From the NCBI GenBank assembly GCA_049509915.1, contig JBEKZL010000119.1:1-43668 (forward strand): 43,668 nt of DNA. The letters run 5' to 3'. This DNA is from JBEKYD01 sp049509915. GTDB lineage: Bacteria > Acidobacteriota > Terriglobia > Bryobacterales > Bryobacteraceae. How positions within the stretch are numbered: the stretch's first letter is position 1; every line of letters starts with the position of its first letter. The position numbers and the translations under genes were made by a program. Positions 35,334 through 43,009 of the stretch are shown here, piece after piece. A model generated the notes under the pieces. That model did not search any database. It saw only the letters and a program-made list of their open reading frames with translations, and was not told the origin of the DNA.

Positions 35334-36548
35334 ATGACCACCTTCTTCTTTCGCGCGGTAGCTTCCGACGGCAAAGTCCGCAGCGGAAGCCTGGCCGGCG
35401 CCAGCGAGAAACTGGTCGCCCGCGAACTGCGCAAGCAGGGGCTTACAGCGGTCTACGTGGGGGCACAGCCCAACAAAGGGCTGGCCACCGAGATCAAGCT
35501 GCCCTCGTTTGGCGGCGGCAAGCGCCGCGACGTGCTGTTCTTCACCCAGGAGCTTTCCACCCTGCTGAACTCCAGTGTGCCGCTCGACCGCGCCCTGGCC
35601 ATCACCAGCGAACTCACCGAAAAAGCCTCCTTCCGCGTAATTGTTTCCGACGTGCTGCGGGTGTTGAAGGGCGGGCGCTCCCTGGCCGACAGCCTCGGCA
35701 CCCATCCCGACTACTTTTCCGAGCTTTATCTCAACATGGTGCGGGCCGGCGAAGCCTCCGGCGCACTGGCGGTGATTTTCGAACGTCTGGCCGAATTTGA
35801 GCGCACCCGCGACGACCTGCGCAACTTCATCGTTTCGGCCATGATCTATCCCGCTTTGCTGGCCACGGTGGGCGCGGCGTCGGTCGGCATTCTGCTCGGT
35901 TTCGTGGTGCCCCGTTTCGCCGTGATCTTTCAGGAAGGGCACATGGCGATGCCCACGCCCACGCGCCTGATGCTGGCGGCCAGCGACCTGGTGCGCACCT
36001 ACGGGTGGATCGTGCTAAGCGTCGCGGTGGCCCTCGCCGTGGGCTGGCGCGTCTACACCAGGACCCCGGCCGGACGCCTTTGGTGGGACCGGGCGCGCCT
36101 CAAACTGCCTTTGCTGGGAGATGCGCTGCTCAAGGCCGAAACTTCCAGGTTCGCGCGCGCCATGGCGACACTGGTTGCCAACTCGGTTCCGCTGGTGCAG
36201 TCGCTCGGCATCGCCGCGGCCACGCTCAACAACCGGACCATCGCCAATGCTCTGGAAGGCGTGGCTATGGGGGTGAAACGGGGCGAAGGCCTGGCGGTGC
36301 CGTTGCGCCGGGCGGCCGTGTTCCCGCCGCTAGCCGCGCACCTTCTGACCGTGGGCGAGGAAACCGGCCATCTGGATGCGATGTTTGCCCGGATGGCCGA
36401 CATTTACGAAAATGATACTCGGGCCGCCATCAAGCGCTTCACCGCCATCTTCGAACCGGTGGTGATTCTGGTGATGGGCATCCTGGTCGGCTCGCTGATT
36501 TTGAGCATGCTGCTCGCGGTGACGAGCATCAACGACGTGGCGGTGTGA
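35334..36548 (+). CDS. gspF: GspF, inner-membrane platform protein of type II secretion
   Basis: 404 residues, ATG with GGAGG 7 nt upstream. Two T2SSF domains are visible (about 65-190 and 270-395), each ending in hydrophobic segments, including IYPALLATVGAASVGILLGFVVP and the final VVILVMGILVGSLILSMLLAV. LDRALAITSEL and GEASGALAVIFERLAEFE are typical family blocks. It recruits pseudopilins and the GspE ATPase. It is followed directly by gspG with one base between the stop and the next start. Confidence 0.93.
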   Translation: MTTFFFRAVASDGKVRSGSLAGASEKLVARELRKQGLTAVYVGAQPNKGLATEIKLPSFGGGKRRDVLFFTQELSTLLNSSVPLDRALAITSELTEKASFRVIVSDVLRVLKGGRSLADSLGTHPDYFSELYLNMVRAGEASGALAVIFERLAEFERTRDDLRNFIVSAMIYPALLATVGAASVGILLGFVVPRFAVIFQEGHMAMPTPTRLMLAASDLVRTYGWIVLSVAVALAVGWRVYTRTPAGRLWWDRARLKLPLLGDALLKAETSRFARAMATLVANSVPLVQSLGIAAATLNNRTIANALEGVAMGVKRGEGLAVPLRRAAVFPPLAAHLLTVGEETGHLDAMFARMADIYENDTRAAIKRFTAIFEPVVILVMGILVGSLILSMLLAVTSINDVAV

Positions 36549-36549
36549 A

Positions 36550-36987
36550 ATGACGAGACGGAAAAGCGAAAGAAGGCGTGGACAGGCGGGCGTCACGCTG
36601 ATCGAAATGCTGGTGGTGGTGACCATCATCGGCCTGTTCGTGGCGTTGGTCGGCCCCAAGCTCTGGTCGAACGTCGATAAAGCCAAGATTACGGCCGCGC
36701 GCGCGCAGATCGAAAGCTTCATGGGCGCGCTGGGGACCTATAAGCTCGACAACGGGAGTTTTCCCACCACCGAGCAGGGCTTGCAAGCCCTCCGCGTGAA
36801 ACCGGGCGACGCCGATAATTGGAACGGGCCCTACATGCCGAAGGAGGTTCCCAGAGACCCTTGGAATCACGACTACGTGTACAAGTTCCCGGGTGATCAC
36901 GGCGACGAGCCGGACATCATCAGCTACGGCGCCGATGGGCAGCCGGGCGGCGATGGCATCAATGCCGATATCGGCAGTTGGAAGTGA
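36550..36987 (+). CDS. gspG: GspG, major pseudopilin
   Basis: 145 residues. The leader RRRGQAG is followed by cleavage-site text VTLIEMLVVVTIIG, so the mature protein starts with Val rather than the usual Phe; Glu5 is kept. The C-terminal half has the family's YKLDNGSFPTTEQGLQAL and the aspartate-rich loop GDEPDIISYGADG, which binds calcium in known GspG. It builds the pseudopilus. Its ATG is one base after the gspF stop. Confidence 0.93.
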   Translation: MTRRKSERRRGQAGVTLIEMLVVVTIIGLFVALVGPKLWSNVDKAKITAARAQIESFMGALGTYKLDNGSFPTTEQGLQALRVKPGDADNWNGPYMPKEVPRDPWNHDYVYKFPGDHGDEPDIISYGADGQPGGDGINADIGSWK

Positions 36988-37011
36988 GCCGGAGCGCGGT
37001 CAAGAGAGAAT

Positions 37012-37102
37012 AGCCACAGATGAACACAGATGAACGCAGATGAAGGGAAAAAAGGATTTATCTGTGTTTATCTGTGTTCATCTGCGGCTCGAATTTGTTT
37101 TT
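37012..37102. repeat. ACACAGATGA palindromic repeat, copy 2, overlapping the gspH start
   Basis: Left arm 37012-37041 and right arm 37060-37089 are inverted with three differences. The same tail as in copy 1 follows (GAATTTGTTTTTTC). The ATG of gspH at 37040 spans the end of the left arm. Copy 1 is at 35211-35302, so the element has moved or been copied within one operon. Confidence 0.8.
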
Positions 37103-37603
37103 TCAAAGCTCCGGCGCGAGCGCGGCGTCACCTTAATCGAAATGTTGATCGTGGTGGGGTTGATCGGGCTACTGGCCGGCATCTCTTATCCCACCGCCTC
37201 GGCGGGTCTCGATAACGTGCGTCTGGCTTCGGCCACCGAAGAGGTCGCCAGCTTCCTCAACGCCGCCGTGACGCGCGCCGAACGCCGCCAGCAAGCCGTA
37301 GAAGTGGAGATTTCCCTGCCGCGGAACCGGCTGGCAGCGCTGGTCGCCGACGGCACCGAGCGGCACCTCGATCTGCCCGACGGCATCGCGCTCGAAGCCG
37401 TGTTGCCGCCCTTGACGGGAGCGGAAACCGGCGTCTCCGCGGCCAGCGACGCCGAAACCGGCAATCGTCATTTCCTGCTGCTGCCCGGCGCTACGGTTCC
37501 AGCCATCGGAGTGGAGTTGGGCAACCGGCACGGCGGACGCCGGCTCGTGCATCTCGACCCGATGACCGGCTTTCCGAACGTGGAAAGCGTCATAAAGAAG
37601 TAG
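37040..37603 (+). CDS. gspH: GspH, minor pseudopilin
   Basis: 187 residues if the ATG at 37040 is used. Cleavage occurs at RERG|VTLIEMLIVVGLIG, giving a 29-residue leader, unusually long for a pseudopilin. The first 17 codons lie in a palindromic repeat. The only standard start codons in frame, ATG 37040 and GTG 37064, are both inside it, as is a CTG at 37082. The C-terminal domain (VSAASDAETGNRHFLLLPGATV) is typical of GspH/FimT. Its stop is 3 nt before gspI. Confidence 0.85.
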   Translation: MKGKKDLSVFICVHLRLEFVFSKLRRERGVTLIEMLIVVGLIGLLAGISYPTASAGLDNVRLASATEEVASFLNAAVTRAERRQQAVEVEISLPRNRLAALVADGTERHLDLPDGIALEAVLPPLTGAETGVSAASDAETGNRHFLLLPGATVPAIGVELGNRHGGRRLVHLDPMTGFPNVESVIKK

Positions 37604-37606
37604 CCG

Positions 37607-38047
37607 ATGCAGCAAACCCGAACCCGCGGTTTTACCCTGCTCGAAGTGTTGGTGGCGACGGTGATCATGGCGATCGCCGTGACGGCGCTGCTCACCGGCC
37701 TGTCCGGCGCGGTGCGAAACGCGTCGCGCCTGCGCGATCACGACCACGTGGCGCAACTGGCCCGGCTGCGCATGAACGAACTGCTGGTGGATCCCACCTT
37801 GTCGCGCAACGCGTCGCTGGAGGGGCGGTTCGAGGACGGGATTGCGGGCACGCTCGATGCCGGCTGGCAGGCTCTGGTGACACCTTTTTCCACCCCGCCG
37901 TCGCCGGCGCCCCAAATGCCTGCGCTGGACCGCGTCGTGCTGCAGGTGTGGTGGAACGACGGAGGCACCCGCCACGCCTTCACCCTGGAAGGGTACAAAG
38001 AGCACATCCTGGTGGCGGACGATATCGCGGCGGCGGCGACGCAATGA
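37607..38047 (+). CDS. gspI: GspI, minor pseudopilin
   Basis: 146 residues. Short leader MQQTRTRG, then FTLLEVLVATVIMAIAVTALLTG, the classic prepilin helix with Phe1 and Glu5. The body (QLARLRMNELLVDP) matches the GspI/T2SSI fold. It overlaps gspJ by 4 nt (ATGA). It belongs to the minor pseudopilin tip complex with GspJ and GspK. Confidence 0.88.
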   Translation: MQQTRTRGFTLLEVLVATVIMAIAVTALLTGLSGAVRNASRLRDHDHVAQLARLRMNELLVDPTLSRNASLEGRFEDGIAGTLDAGWQALVTPFSTPPSPAPQMPALDRVVLQVWWNDGGTRHAFTLEGYKEHILVADDIAAAATQ

Positions 38048-38859
38048 GAACCCGGCTGGCAGACCACAAGAAACGATGGTCTGCCCCACAGTCCGCCCCA
38101 CTGCCCCACAATGCCGGCGTCACCCTCATCGAGATGCTGATCGCGGTCACCCTGGTGGGGCTGCTTTCGGTGGGAATGGTTTTTGCGATGCGGATCGGGC
38201 TGATGATTTTCTCCAAGACCAATGCCAAGCTGATGGCCGACCGCAAGGTGGTGGGGGCGCAGCGCATCCTCGAGCAGGAACTGGAGGGAATGGTGCCATT
38301 CACGGTCGGCTGTACCGCATCGGTGGACGGCGAGACGCCGATTCCGACCAGCGCCGTGGCCGGCACCACGCCATACTTTCACGGCGACGGCTCGACGATG
38401 CGCCTGATTTCGACATTCTCGTTGCAACAAGCCTGGCGCGGCCAGCCGCAGTTGCTCGACCTCCTGGTGATCCCCGGGGATGCCGGCGGGGTGCGGCTGG
38501 TGGTAAACGAGCTGCCCTTTTCGCCGCTGCTGGCCGGCGCCAACTGCACCGGTGTCACCATCAACCCGGAGAGTGGGCTTCCAGCTCCGAATTTTCTTCC
38601 ACTGGGTCTCGGACCGCAGCCTTTCGTGCTGGCCGACCAATTGGCTTTCTGCAAGTTTTCTTACCTGATGAAAGCGTCCCATAGCCTCAAACCGGCGGTC
38701 TGGGCCTCGAGCGCCGACGGAATGGTCTGGCCCCTGGCCATTAGGGTGGAAATGGCGCCGCTCGCGCCCGACCCGTCGCGCCTCCAGCCGTTCACCATCG
38801 TGGCCCCCATCCGCCTGCACCGTGCGCCGGAGGTAAAGTATGTCGATATCAATCCCTAG
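38044..38859 (+). CDS. gspJ: GspJ, minor pseudopilin with repeat-encoded leader
   Basis: 271 residues from the ATG overlapping the gspI stop. Cleavage at PHNAG|VTLIEMLIAVTLVGLLSVG. The 25-residue leader contains LADHKKRWSAP, encoded by a palindromic repeat at 38058-38085 that recurs in gspK. The soluble domain (ADRKVVGAQRILEQELEG, YLMKASHSLKPAVWASS) fits GspJ length and composition. It overlaps gspK by 20 nt. Confidence 0.87.
   Translation: MRTRLADHKKRWSAPQSAPLPHNAGVTLIEMLIAVTLVGLLSVGMVFAMRIGLMIFSKTNAKLMADRKVVGAQRILEQELEGMVPFTVGCTASVDGETPIPTSAVAGTTPYFHGDGSTMRLISTFSLQQAWRGQPQLLDLLVIPGDAGGVRLVVNELPFSPLLAGANCTGVTINPESGLPAPNFLPLGLGPQPFVLADQLAFCKFSYLMKASHSLKPAVWASSADGMVWPLAIRVEMAPLAPDPSRLQPFTIVAPIRLHRAPEVKYVDINP
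38058..38085. repeat. GGCAGACCA palindrome in the gspJ leader
   Basis: A perfect 9-bp stem (GGCAGACCA, 38058-38066; complement 38077-38085) with loop CAAGAAACGA. It is read in frame as part of the gspJ leader peptide. The same element with one stem mismatch recurs at 38896-38923 in gspK, in the same reading frame. Confidence 0.75.
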
Positions 38860-39916
38860 GCGGCTCGCCTTCGGCTATCCAGACGAAGCCCGGGTGGCAG
38901 ACCACAAGAAACGCTGGTGTGCCCCACGGAACAGCCAATCCGGCTCCGCCCTGCTAGCGGTGCTCTGGCTGGCGGCGGGGCTGGCGGCGATCGGGATTTC
39001 GGTATCGGCCACGGTGCGCGGGGAAACCGAGCGGGTGGCCACAGCGGAGGATAGCCTGCGGGCGTACTACCTGGCTTCGGGCGGTGTGGAGCGGGCGATG
39101 CTGGAATACCTGTGGTCGGCTCAACAACCCGCCGAAAAGCGCACGATTCCGATCGGAGCCAACACGGTGGTTTTTTCTTTCCCCAGCGGAGTGGTGCGGG
39201 TGGAGATCATCCCCGAGTCTTCGAAAATCGATGTCAACGCGGCGGCGCCGGAATTGTTGTACCGGATCGCGATGGCGGTGACCGGCGACGATGCGCGGTC
39301 GCGGGAAATTGCGGCTGCCATCGTCGACTGGCGCACGGGGTCGGCCCAGCCCACCGCTTTCGACCAGTATTATTCCTCCTTGCTGCCGTCTTTTCGAGCC
39401 TCCCACTCGTCTATTCGAGAGATTGAGGAACTGCTACTGGTGAAAGGCGTTACCCCCGATATTTTTTATGGTTCGTACGCTCCGGCGGGAGGGTCGGCTT
39501 CCGCCGGAGCGGCGCGCCTGGCCGCGCGGCCCGGGCTGATGGATTGCCTGTCGGTATTCGGCAGCAACGCGGTGGATATTAACACCGTCAGCCCGGCCCT
39601 GCTGGCTGCTCTCGGTTTGGATGCGGGCATGATCGAGGCTATCGTGAACCGGCGCTGGCAGCAGCCGTTCACGGCCGCGGAGCTGTCTGTGGTGCAGGGG
39701 ATCAATGGGCAGCTCGGAGTCGGCTTTCGGGTCGGAGGGAATACCATTTTCACGATGCGCGCCACGGCGCGGCTGCGTCTGGCCGGCGGCCGGTATTCGG
39801 ATGTGCGGCGAACGGTGGCCGCGATGTTGAAATACATGCCGCAGGGCTACGACGCTCCTTTTCACGTCTTGCGCTGGTACGATACCGCCTGGAGCGATTT
39901 CTCCAATGCCCGCTGA
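38840..39916 (+). CDS. gspK: GspK, minor pseudopilin tip protein
   Basis: 358 residues from ATG 38840, overlapping gspJ by 20 nt; an in-frame GTG at 38895 is an alternative. Cleavage is expected at SQSG|SALLAVLWLAAGLAAIG. The leader of about 35 residues contains VADHKKRWCAP, encoded by a palindromic repeat. The body has the GspK/SAM-like repeats (DINTVSPALLAALGLDAGMIEAIV). It overlaps gspL by 11 nt. Confidence 0.88.
   Translation: MSISIPRRLAFGYPDEARVADHKKRWCAPRNSQSGSALLAVLWLAAGLAAIGISVSATVRGETERVATAEDSLRAYYLASGGVERAMLEYLWSAQQPAEKRTIPIGANTVVFSFPSGVVRVEIIPESSKIDVNAAAPELLYRIAMAVTGDDARSREIAAAIVDWRTGSAQPTAFDQYYSSLLPSFRASHSSIREIEELLLVKGVTPDIFYGSYAPAGGSASAGAARLAARPGLMDCLSVFGSNAVDINTVSPALLAALGLDAGMIEAIVNRRWQQPFTAAELSVVQGINGQLGVGFRVGGNTIFTMRATARLRLAGGRYSDVRRTVAAMLKYMPQGYDAPFHVLRWYDTAWSDFSNAR
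38896..38923. repeat. GGCAGACCA palindrome in the gspK leader
   Basis: GGCAGACCA (38896-38904), loop CAAGAAACGC, then TGGTGTGCC (38915-38923), a 9-bp stem with one mismatch. It is read in frame as ADHKKRW, exactly as in the gspJ copy at 38058-38085. Confidence 0.75.
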
Positions 39917-41279
39917 AACCCAAACGGAGACGCGGCCGGAGTCCGGCTCCTCGCGCGGAAGCAAGAGCACGCTGGGCAAGGATCTGCGGAAGCTGCTGGC
40001 GTTCGGCTCGGGGGTGGGAATCCAGATTGGCGAGCGCAATCTGGAGGTGGTGGTGGTGCGGGCGCGGATGGCGCGGGTTCGGGTGCCGGGGCGGCTGACG
40101 GTGGAAGACTTCGCTGCGCGGCCGGCGGCGGAGTGGGGCGCCGAGTATGCGGCGTGGCTGAAATCGCTGGGTGTGAGCTACCTGAGCGCCACCGTGTTGC
40201 TGCCGCGGCGCGAGGTGATCGTGCGGCACCTGGCGCTGCCAGGGGTGGCGGCCAAGGACATGGAGGGTGCCATCGGCCTGCAACTGGACTCGCTGCATCC
40301 GTATGGCGAGGACGACATTTCGTGGGGATGGTCGGTGCTTGGGCCGGGCGCCGCATTAGTGGGGATCGCGCGGCAATCGGTGATCGAACGCTATGTGGCC
40401 CTGTTCGCCGAGGCCGGTATCGCGGTGGCGAGCTTTACCTTCTCGGCGGCGGCGGTGCATGCGGCCATCCGGATGAACGGGTTCGCAACCGGCGCCGGGT
40501 TCGTGGCCTTGAGCCGCGTCGACGATCACGCGGTGGAGGTATACGGGGAGAGCGACTGGCGGCCGGTGTATTCGGCCGAGTTCGAGATGCCTGGGGAGCG
40601 CGCCGCGCTGGTGGCGCTGGCGGAATTGCGATTGTCGCCGGACACGGCGCCGGTCACGCTGGAACAGGTTCTGCTCAAGCCCACGGTGAACCCGATCGAG
40701 AACGATCTTTCCCGCAACGCACTGCCGTACGCCACGGCGCTGGCCGGGGCTTGTCCCTGGCTATCGCCGGTGGCGAACGTGCTGCCGGTGGAGCATCGCC
40801 GCTCCAGTTCGCGCGCCATGCTGGCGCCGACGGTGGTGCTCGGGGCGCTGGCGGTGCTGCTCACCGCCGGCATGTGGGGCTACGCGCGCTACGCCGAGCA
40901 CCAATATCTGGAAGCTCTGCGGGCCGAGATCGCGCGAGTGCAGCCCCGGGCGCAGCGGGCCGTGGCGCTCGATCGCTCCATCGACCGCATCCGCGCCCGC
41001 ACCCGCCTGCTGGACCAGTTTCGCACCCGTACCCGGACCGATCTGGACGCGCTCCATGAGCTGACGCGGCTGGTGGAACCTCCGGCATGGACCATTGGTC
41101 TCGAGATCACGCGCGGCGGGGTGCGGATCAACGGGGAGGCGCCGCAGGCCGCGCCGCTGGTGAAGATCCTCGATTCGTCGCCGCTGTTTCAGGACACCGG
41201 AGTCGATATGGAGCAGCGCAGCCAATCCGGCAAAAGCGAGGTCTTTCAAATTCACTCCAGCCGCCGGGGACAGCCATGA
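39906..41279 (+). CDS. gspL: GspL/PilM-PilN-like assembly protein
   Basis: 457 residues. The N-terminal cytoplasmic part (about 35-280) is PilM-like (GVGIQIGERNLEVVVVRAR; LPGVAAKDMEGAIGLQLDSLHPY). A membrane helix (TVVLGALAVLLTAGMWGYAR, about 305-325) is followed by a coiled-coil and a PilN/GspL periplasmic domain (LDALHELTRLVEPPAWTI). It couples the GspE ATPase to the platform. It overlaps gspK by 11 nt and gspM by 4 nt. Confidence 0.82.
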   Translation: MPAETQTETRPESGSSRGSKSTLGKDLRKLLAFGSGVGIQIGERNLEVVVVRARMARVRVPGRLTVEDFAARPAAEWGAEYAAWLKSLGVSYLSATVLLPRREVIVRHLALPGVAAKDMEGAIGLQLDSLHPYGEDDISWGWSVLGPGAALVGIARQSVIERYVALFAEAGIAVASFTFSAAAVHAAIRMNGFATGAGFVALSRVDDHAVEVYGESDWRPVYSAEFEMPGERAALVALAELRLSPDTAPVTLEQVLLKPTVNPIENDLSRNALPYATALAGACPWLSPVANVLPVEHRRSSSRAMLAPTVVLGALAVLLTAGMWGYARYAEHQYLEALRAEIARVQPRAQRAVALDRSIDRIRARTRLLDQFRTRTRTDLDALHELTRLVEPPAWTIGLEITRGGVRINGEAPQAAPLVKILDSSPLFQDTGVDMEQRSQSGKSEVFQIHSSRRGQP

Positions 41280-41863
41280 CTACGGGAACCATCGACCGCA
41301 AAACTCTGCTGGTGCTGGCGGGCAGCGTGGCGGCGATCCTGATCCTGCGCTTCGGCGTGTTTGCCGATCGCGCCGCGCCGGTGGTGGAATCGGTGGATTC
41401 GATTCCGGTGGCCGAGCAACGACTGGCGCACCTGCGGGAAGTGGCCGCGACCTTGCCTGCCAGGCAGCGTCTGCTCGAGGGCGCGCAGGCGGAATTGGCC
41501 ACGCGGGAAAAAACCATGCTCAAAGCCGACACCATGGAACAGGCTCAAGCGCAACTCCTCGACCTGCTGCAGGCGGTGGCCCGCGCCAACGGGATCGATT
41601 CGCACGGGTATGAGCGGAAGGACGGGCGGGCGATCGATGCCGACTATGGCGAGGTATCGGTGGAAGTGAGTTTCACCTGCGGCATCGAACAACTGGTGAA
41701 CCTGCTGGCGGCGTTGGGCGATCAACCGCAACTGGTGGCGAGCGAAGAGATTCGCGTGAACCATGGGAACGACAAGAAAAAGAGCGTGGTGGTGCGGCTG
41801 ATGGTGGCCGCGCCGGTAGTGGGCAAGCTGATTCCCAAGAAGAAAGGGCTGGCGGCATTTTGA
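41276..41863 (+). CDS. gspM: GspM/PilO-like protein
   Basis: 195 residues. A single membrane helix at residues 10-27, a coiled-coil (AEQRLAHLREVAATLPARQ) and a small ferredoxin-like periplasmic domain (EVSVEVSFTCGIEQLVNLLAAL) match the GspM/PilO group. It partners GspL at the inner membrane. The start overlaps the gspL stop by 4 nt, and the stop overlaps the TTG start of the next gene by 4 nt. Confidence 0.78.
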   Translation: MTTGTIDRKTLLVLAGSVAAILILRFGVFADRAAPVVESVDSIPVAEQRLAHLREVAATLPARQRLLEGAQAELATREKTMLKADTMEQAQAQLLDLLQAVARANGIDSHGYERKDGRAIDADYGEVSVEVSFTCGIEQLVNLLAALGDQPQLVASEEIRVNHGNDKKKSVVVRLMVAAPVVGKLIPKKKGLAAF

Positions 41864-42579
41864 GCCGGAAACTGATGGCTCTCAATCTGGTGCTGTTGGC
41901 GGCGGTGGCCTGGGCAGGCTGGCAGTTGCACAACGAATGGCTGGCGGCCAAGGCCCGGCAGGATGCGCTGCGGAAGGCGCACGCCGCCGCTCCGGCGCCG
42001 CCGCCACTGGCGCCGCTGGCGGCGCCAGGAGCTCTGCTGCCCACCACGTACACGAAAGTTGCCACCGAGGATCTGTTCGACCCCTCGCGCAATCCGGACG
42101 TTCCAGTCGAGCCTCCTCCGGCGCCGCCCCCGCCGCCGCCCATGCCGCCGCTGCCGTTGTGTCACGGGGTGATGGACGTGGGGGAAGGGCCGCTGGCGGT
42201 TTTGAGCGTCAACAAGAGTTCGCCGCACCAGGCGCTGTCTCCCGGCGACACGATCGGCCAATTCAAGCTTTTGAGCGTCAATACTCAAGAGATCACACTC
42301 GAATGGAACGGGCAGGTGATTCACAAATCGGTGGAGGAACTGCTGGACCGCGGCGAGCCGGCGCCGGTGGCGGCAGGGGCCGCGAACGCGGCCGCCGCGC
42401 CTCCGCCTCCGCCACCGGCGATGTCGGACAAGGGACCGGGCACAGACACGCAGTTTGGGATCAAGACCTGCCAGCCCAACGACAGCACGCCGGAAGGCAC
42501 GGTAGTGGACGGCTATCGTAAGACCAGCAAGGCCACGCCGTTTGGGAGTGCTTGCTATTGGGAGAAAGTCGACCGCTGA
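41860..42579 (+). CDS. gspC: GspC/PilP-like inner-membrane protein
   Basis: 239 residues from TTG 41860 (overlap with gspM stop); ATG 41875 is an alternative. A membrane helix (about 8-20), a proline-rich linker and a domain with LPLCHGVMDVGEGPLAVLSVNKSSPHQALSPGDTI resemble the GspC HR region that contacts the secretin. There is no PDZ domain. A second Pro/Ala-rich linker leads to a Cys-containing tail (FGIKTCQPNDS, PFGSACYWEKV) that I cannot assign. GspC is the best match by position. Confidence 0.65.
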   Translation: MSRKLMALNLVLLAAVAWAGWQLHNEWLAAKARQDALRKAHAAAPAPPPLAPLAAPGALLPTTYTKVATEDLFDPSRNPDVPVEPPPAPPPPPPMPPLPLCHGVMDVGEGPLAVLSVNKSSPHQALSPGDTIGQFKLLSVNTQEITLEWNGQVIHKSVEELLDRGEPAPVAAGAANAAAAPPPPPPAMSDKGPGTDTQFGIKTCQPNDSTPEGTVVDGYRKTSKATPFGSACYWEKVDR

Positions 42580-42613
42580 CGGCGGCGCAGTGATAAGCGA
42601 GGAATTGAAAAAA

Positions 42614-43006
42614 ATGAAATCGATTCGACTGATTTTCTTGGTTGCGACAACTCTTGGGATGAGCCTGGCCGCGGCCGATGGGCCGGCTCCGGCGACGCCG
42701 GGCGTTCCGGCAGGCGCGGTGCAAACGGCCCCCTACACTTGGAGCTACGCGGATGCTCAGGGCCGCAAATGGATCTACCGCCAGACGCCATTCGGGGTCG
42801 CCCGGCTGGAAGATGTGCCGAACCCCCACGCCGCCGCGGATATCTCCGCGCAAGCGCGGTACCTGAAGGCGGCGGATGCCGGCGACAGCGTGCGCTTCGA
42901 GCGTCCTGGCCCGTTCGGCACTTACCGCTGGGAGAGCAAGAAGACCGCGCTGAGCGCCGTGGAACAGGCCGCCTGGGACCGCGATCGCCCGGCCACCGGG
43001 AAGTAG
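42614..43006 (+). CDS. Small secreted protein between gspC and gspD
   Basis: 130 residues from the ATG at 42614 (GAGG about 11 nt upstream; a GTG at 42590 is in frame). Signal peptide to LAAAD (about residue 22), with no lipobox. The body holds repeated aromatic/basic motifs (YTWSYADAQGRKWIYRQTPFG and FGTYRWESKK). It ends 3 nt before gspD. I know no family match; as a secreted protein in this place it may help the secretin. Confidence 0.65.
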   Translation: MKSIRLIFLVATTLGMSLAAADGPAPATPGVPAGAVQTAPYTWSYADAQGRKWIYRQTPFGVARLEDVPNPHAAADISAQARYLKAADAGDSVRFERPGPFGTYRWESKKTALSAVEQAAWDRDRPATGK

Positions 43007-43009
43007 ACC

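Noticed and set aside
35211..37102. ACACAGATGA units as a possible CRISPR array
   Set aside because: There are no unique spacers of regular length; the units form two inverted-repeat hairpins instead, and no cas gene is nearby.
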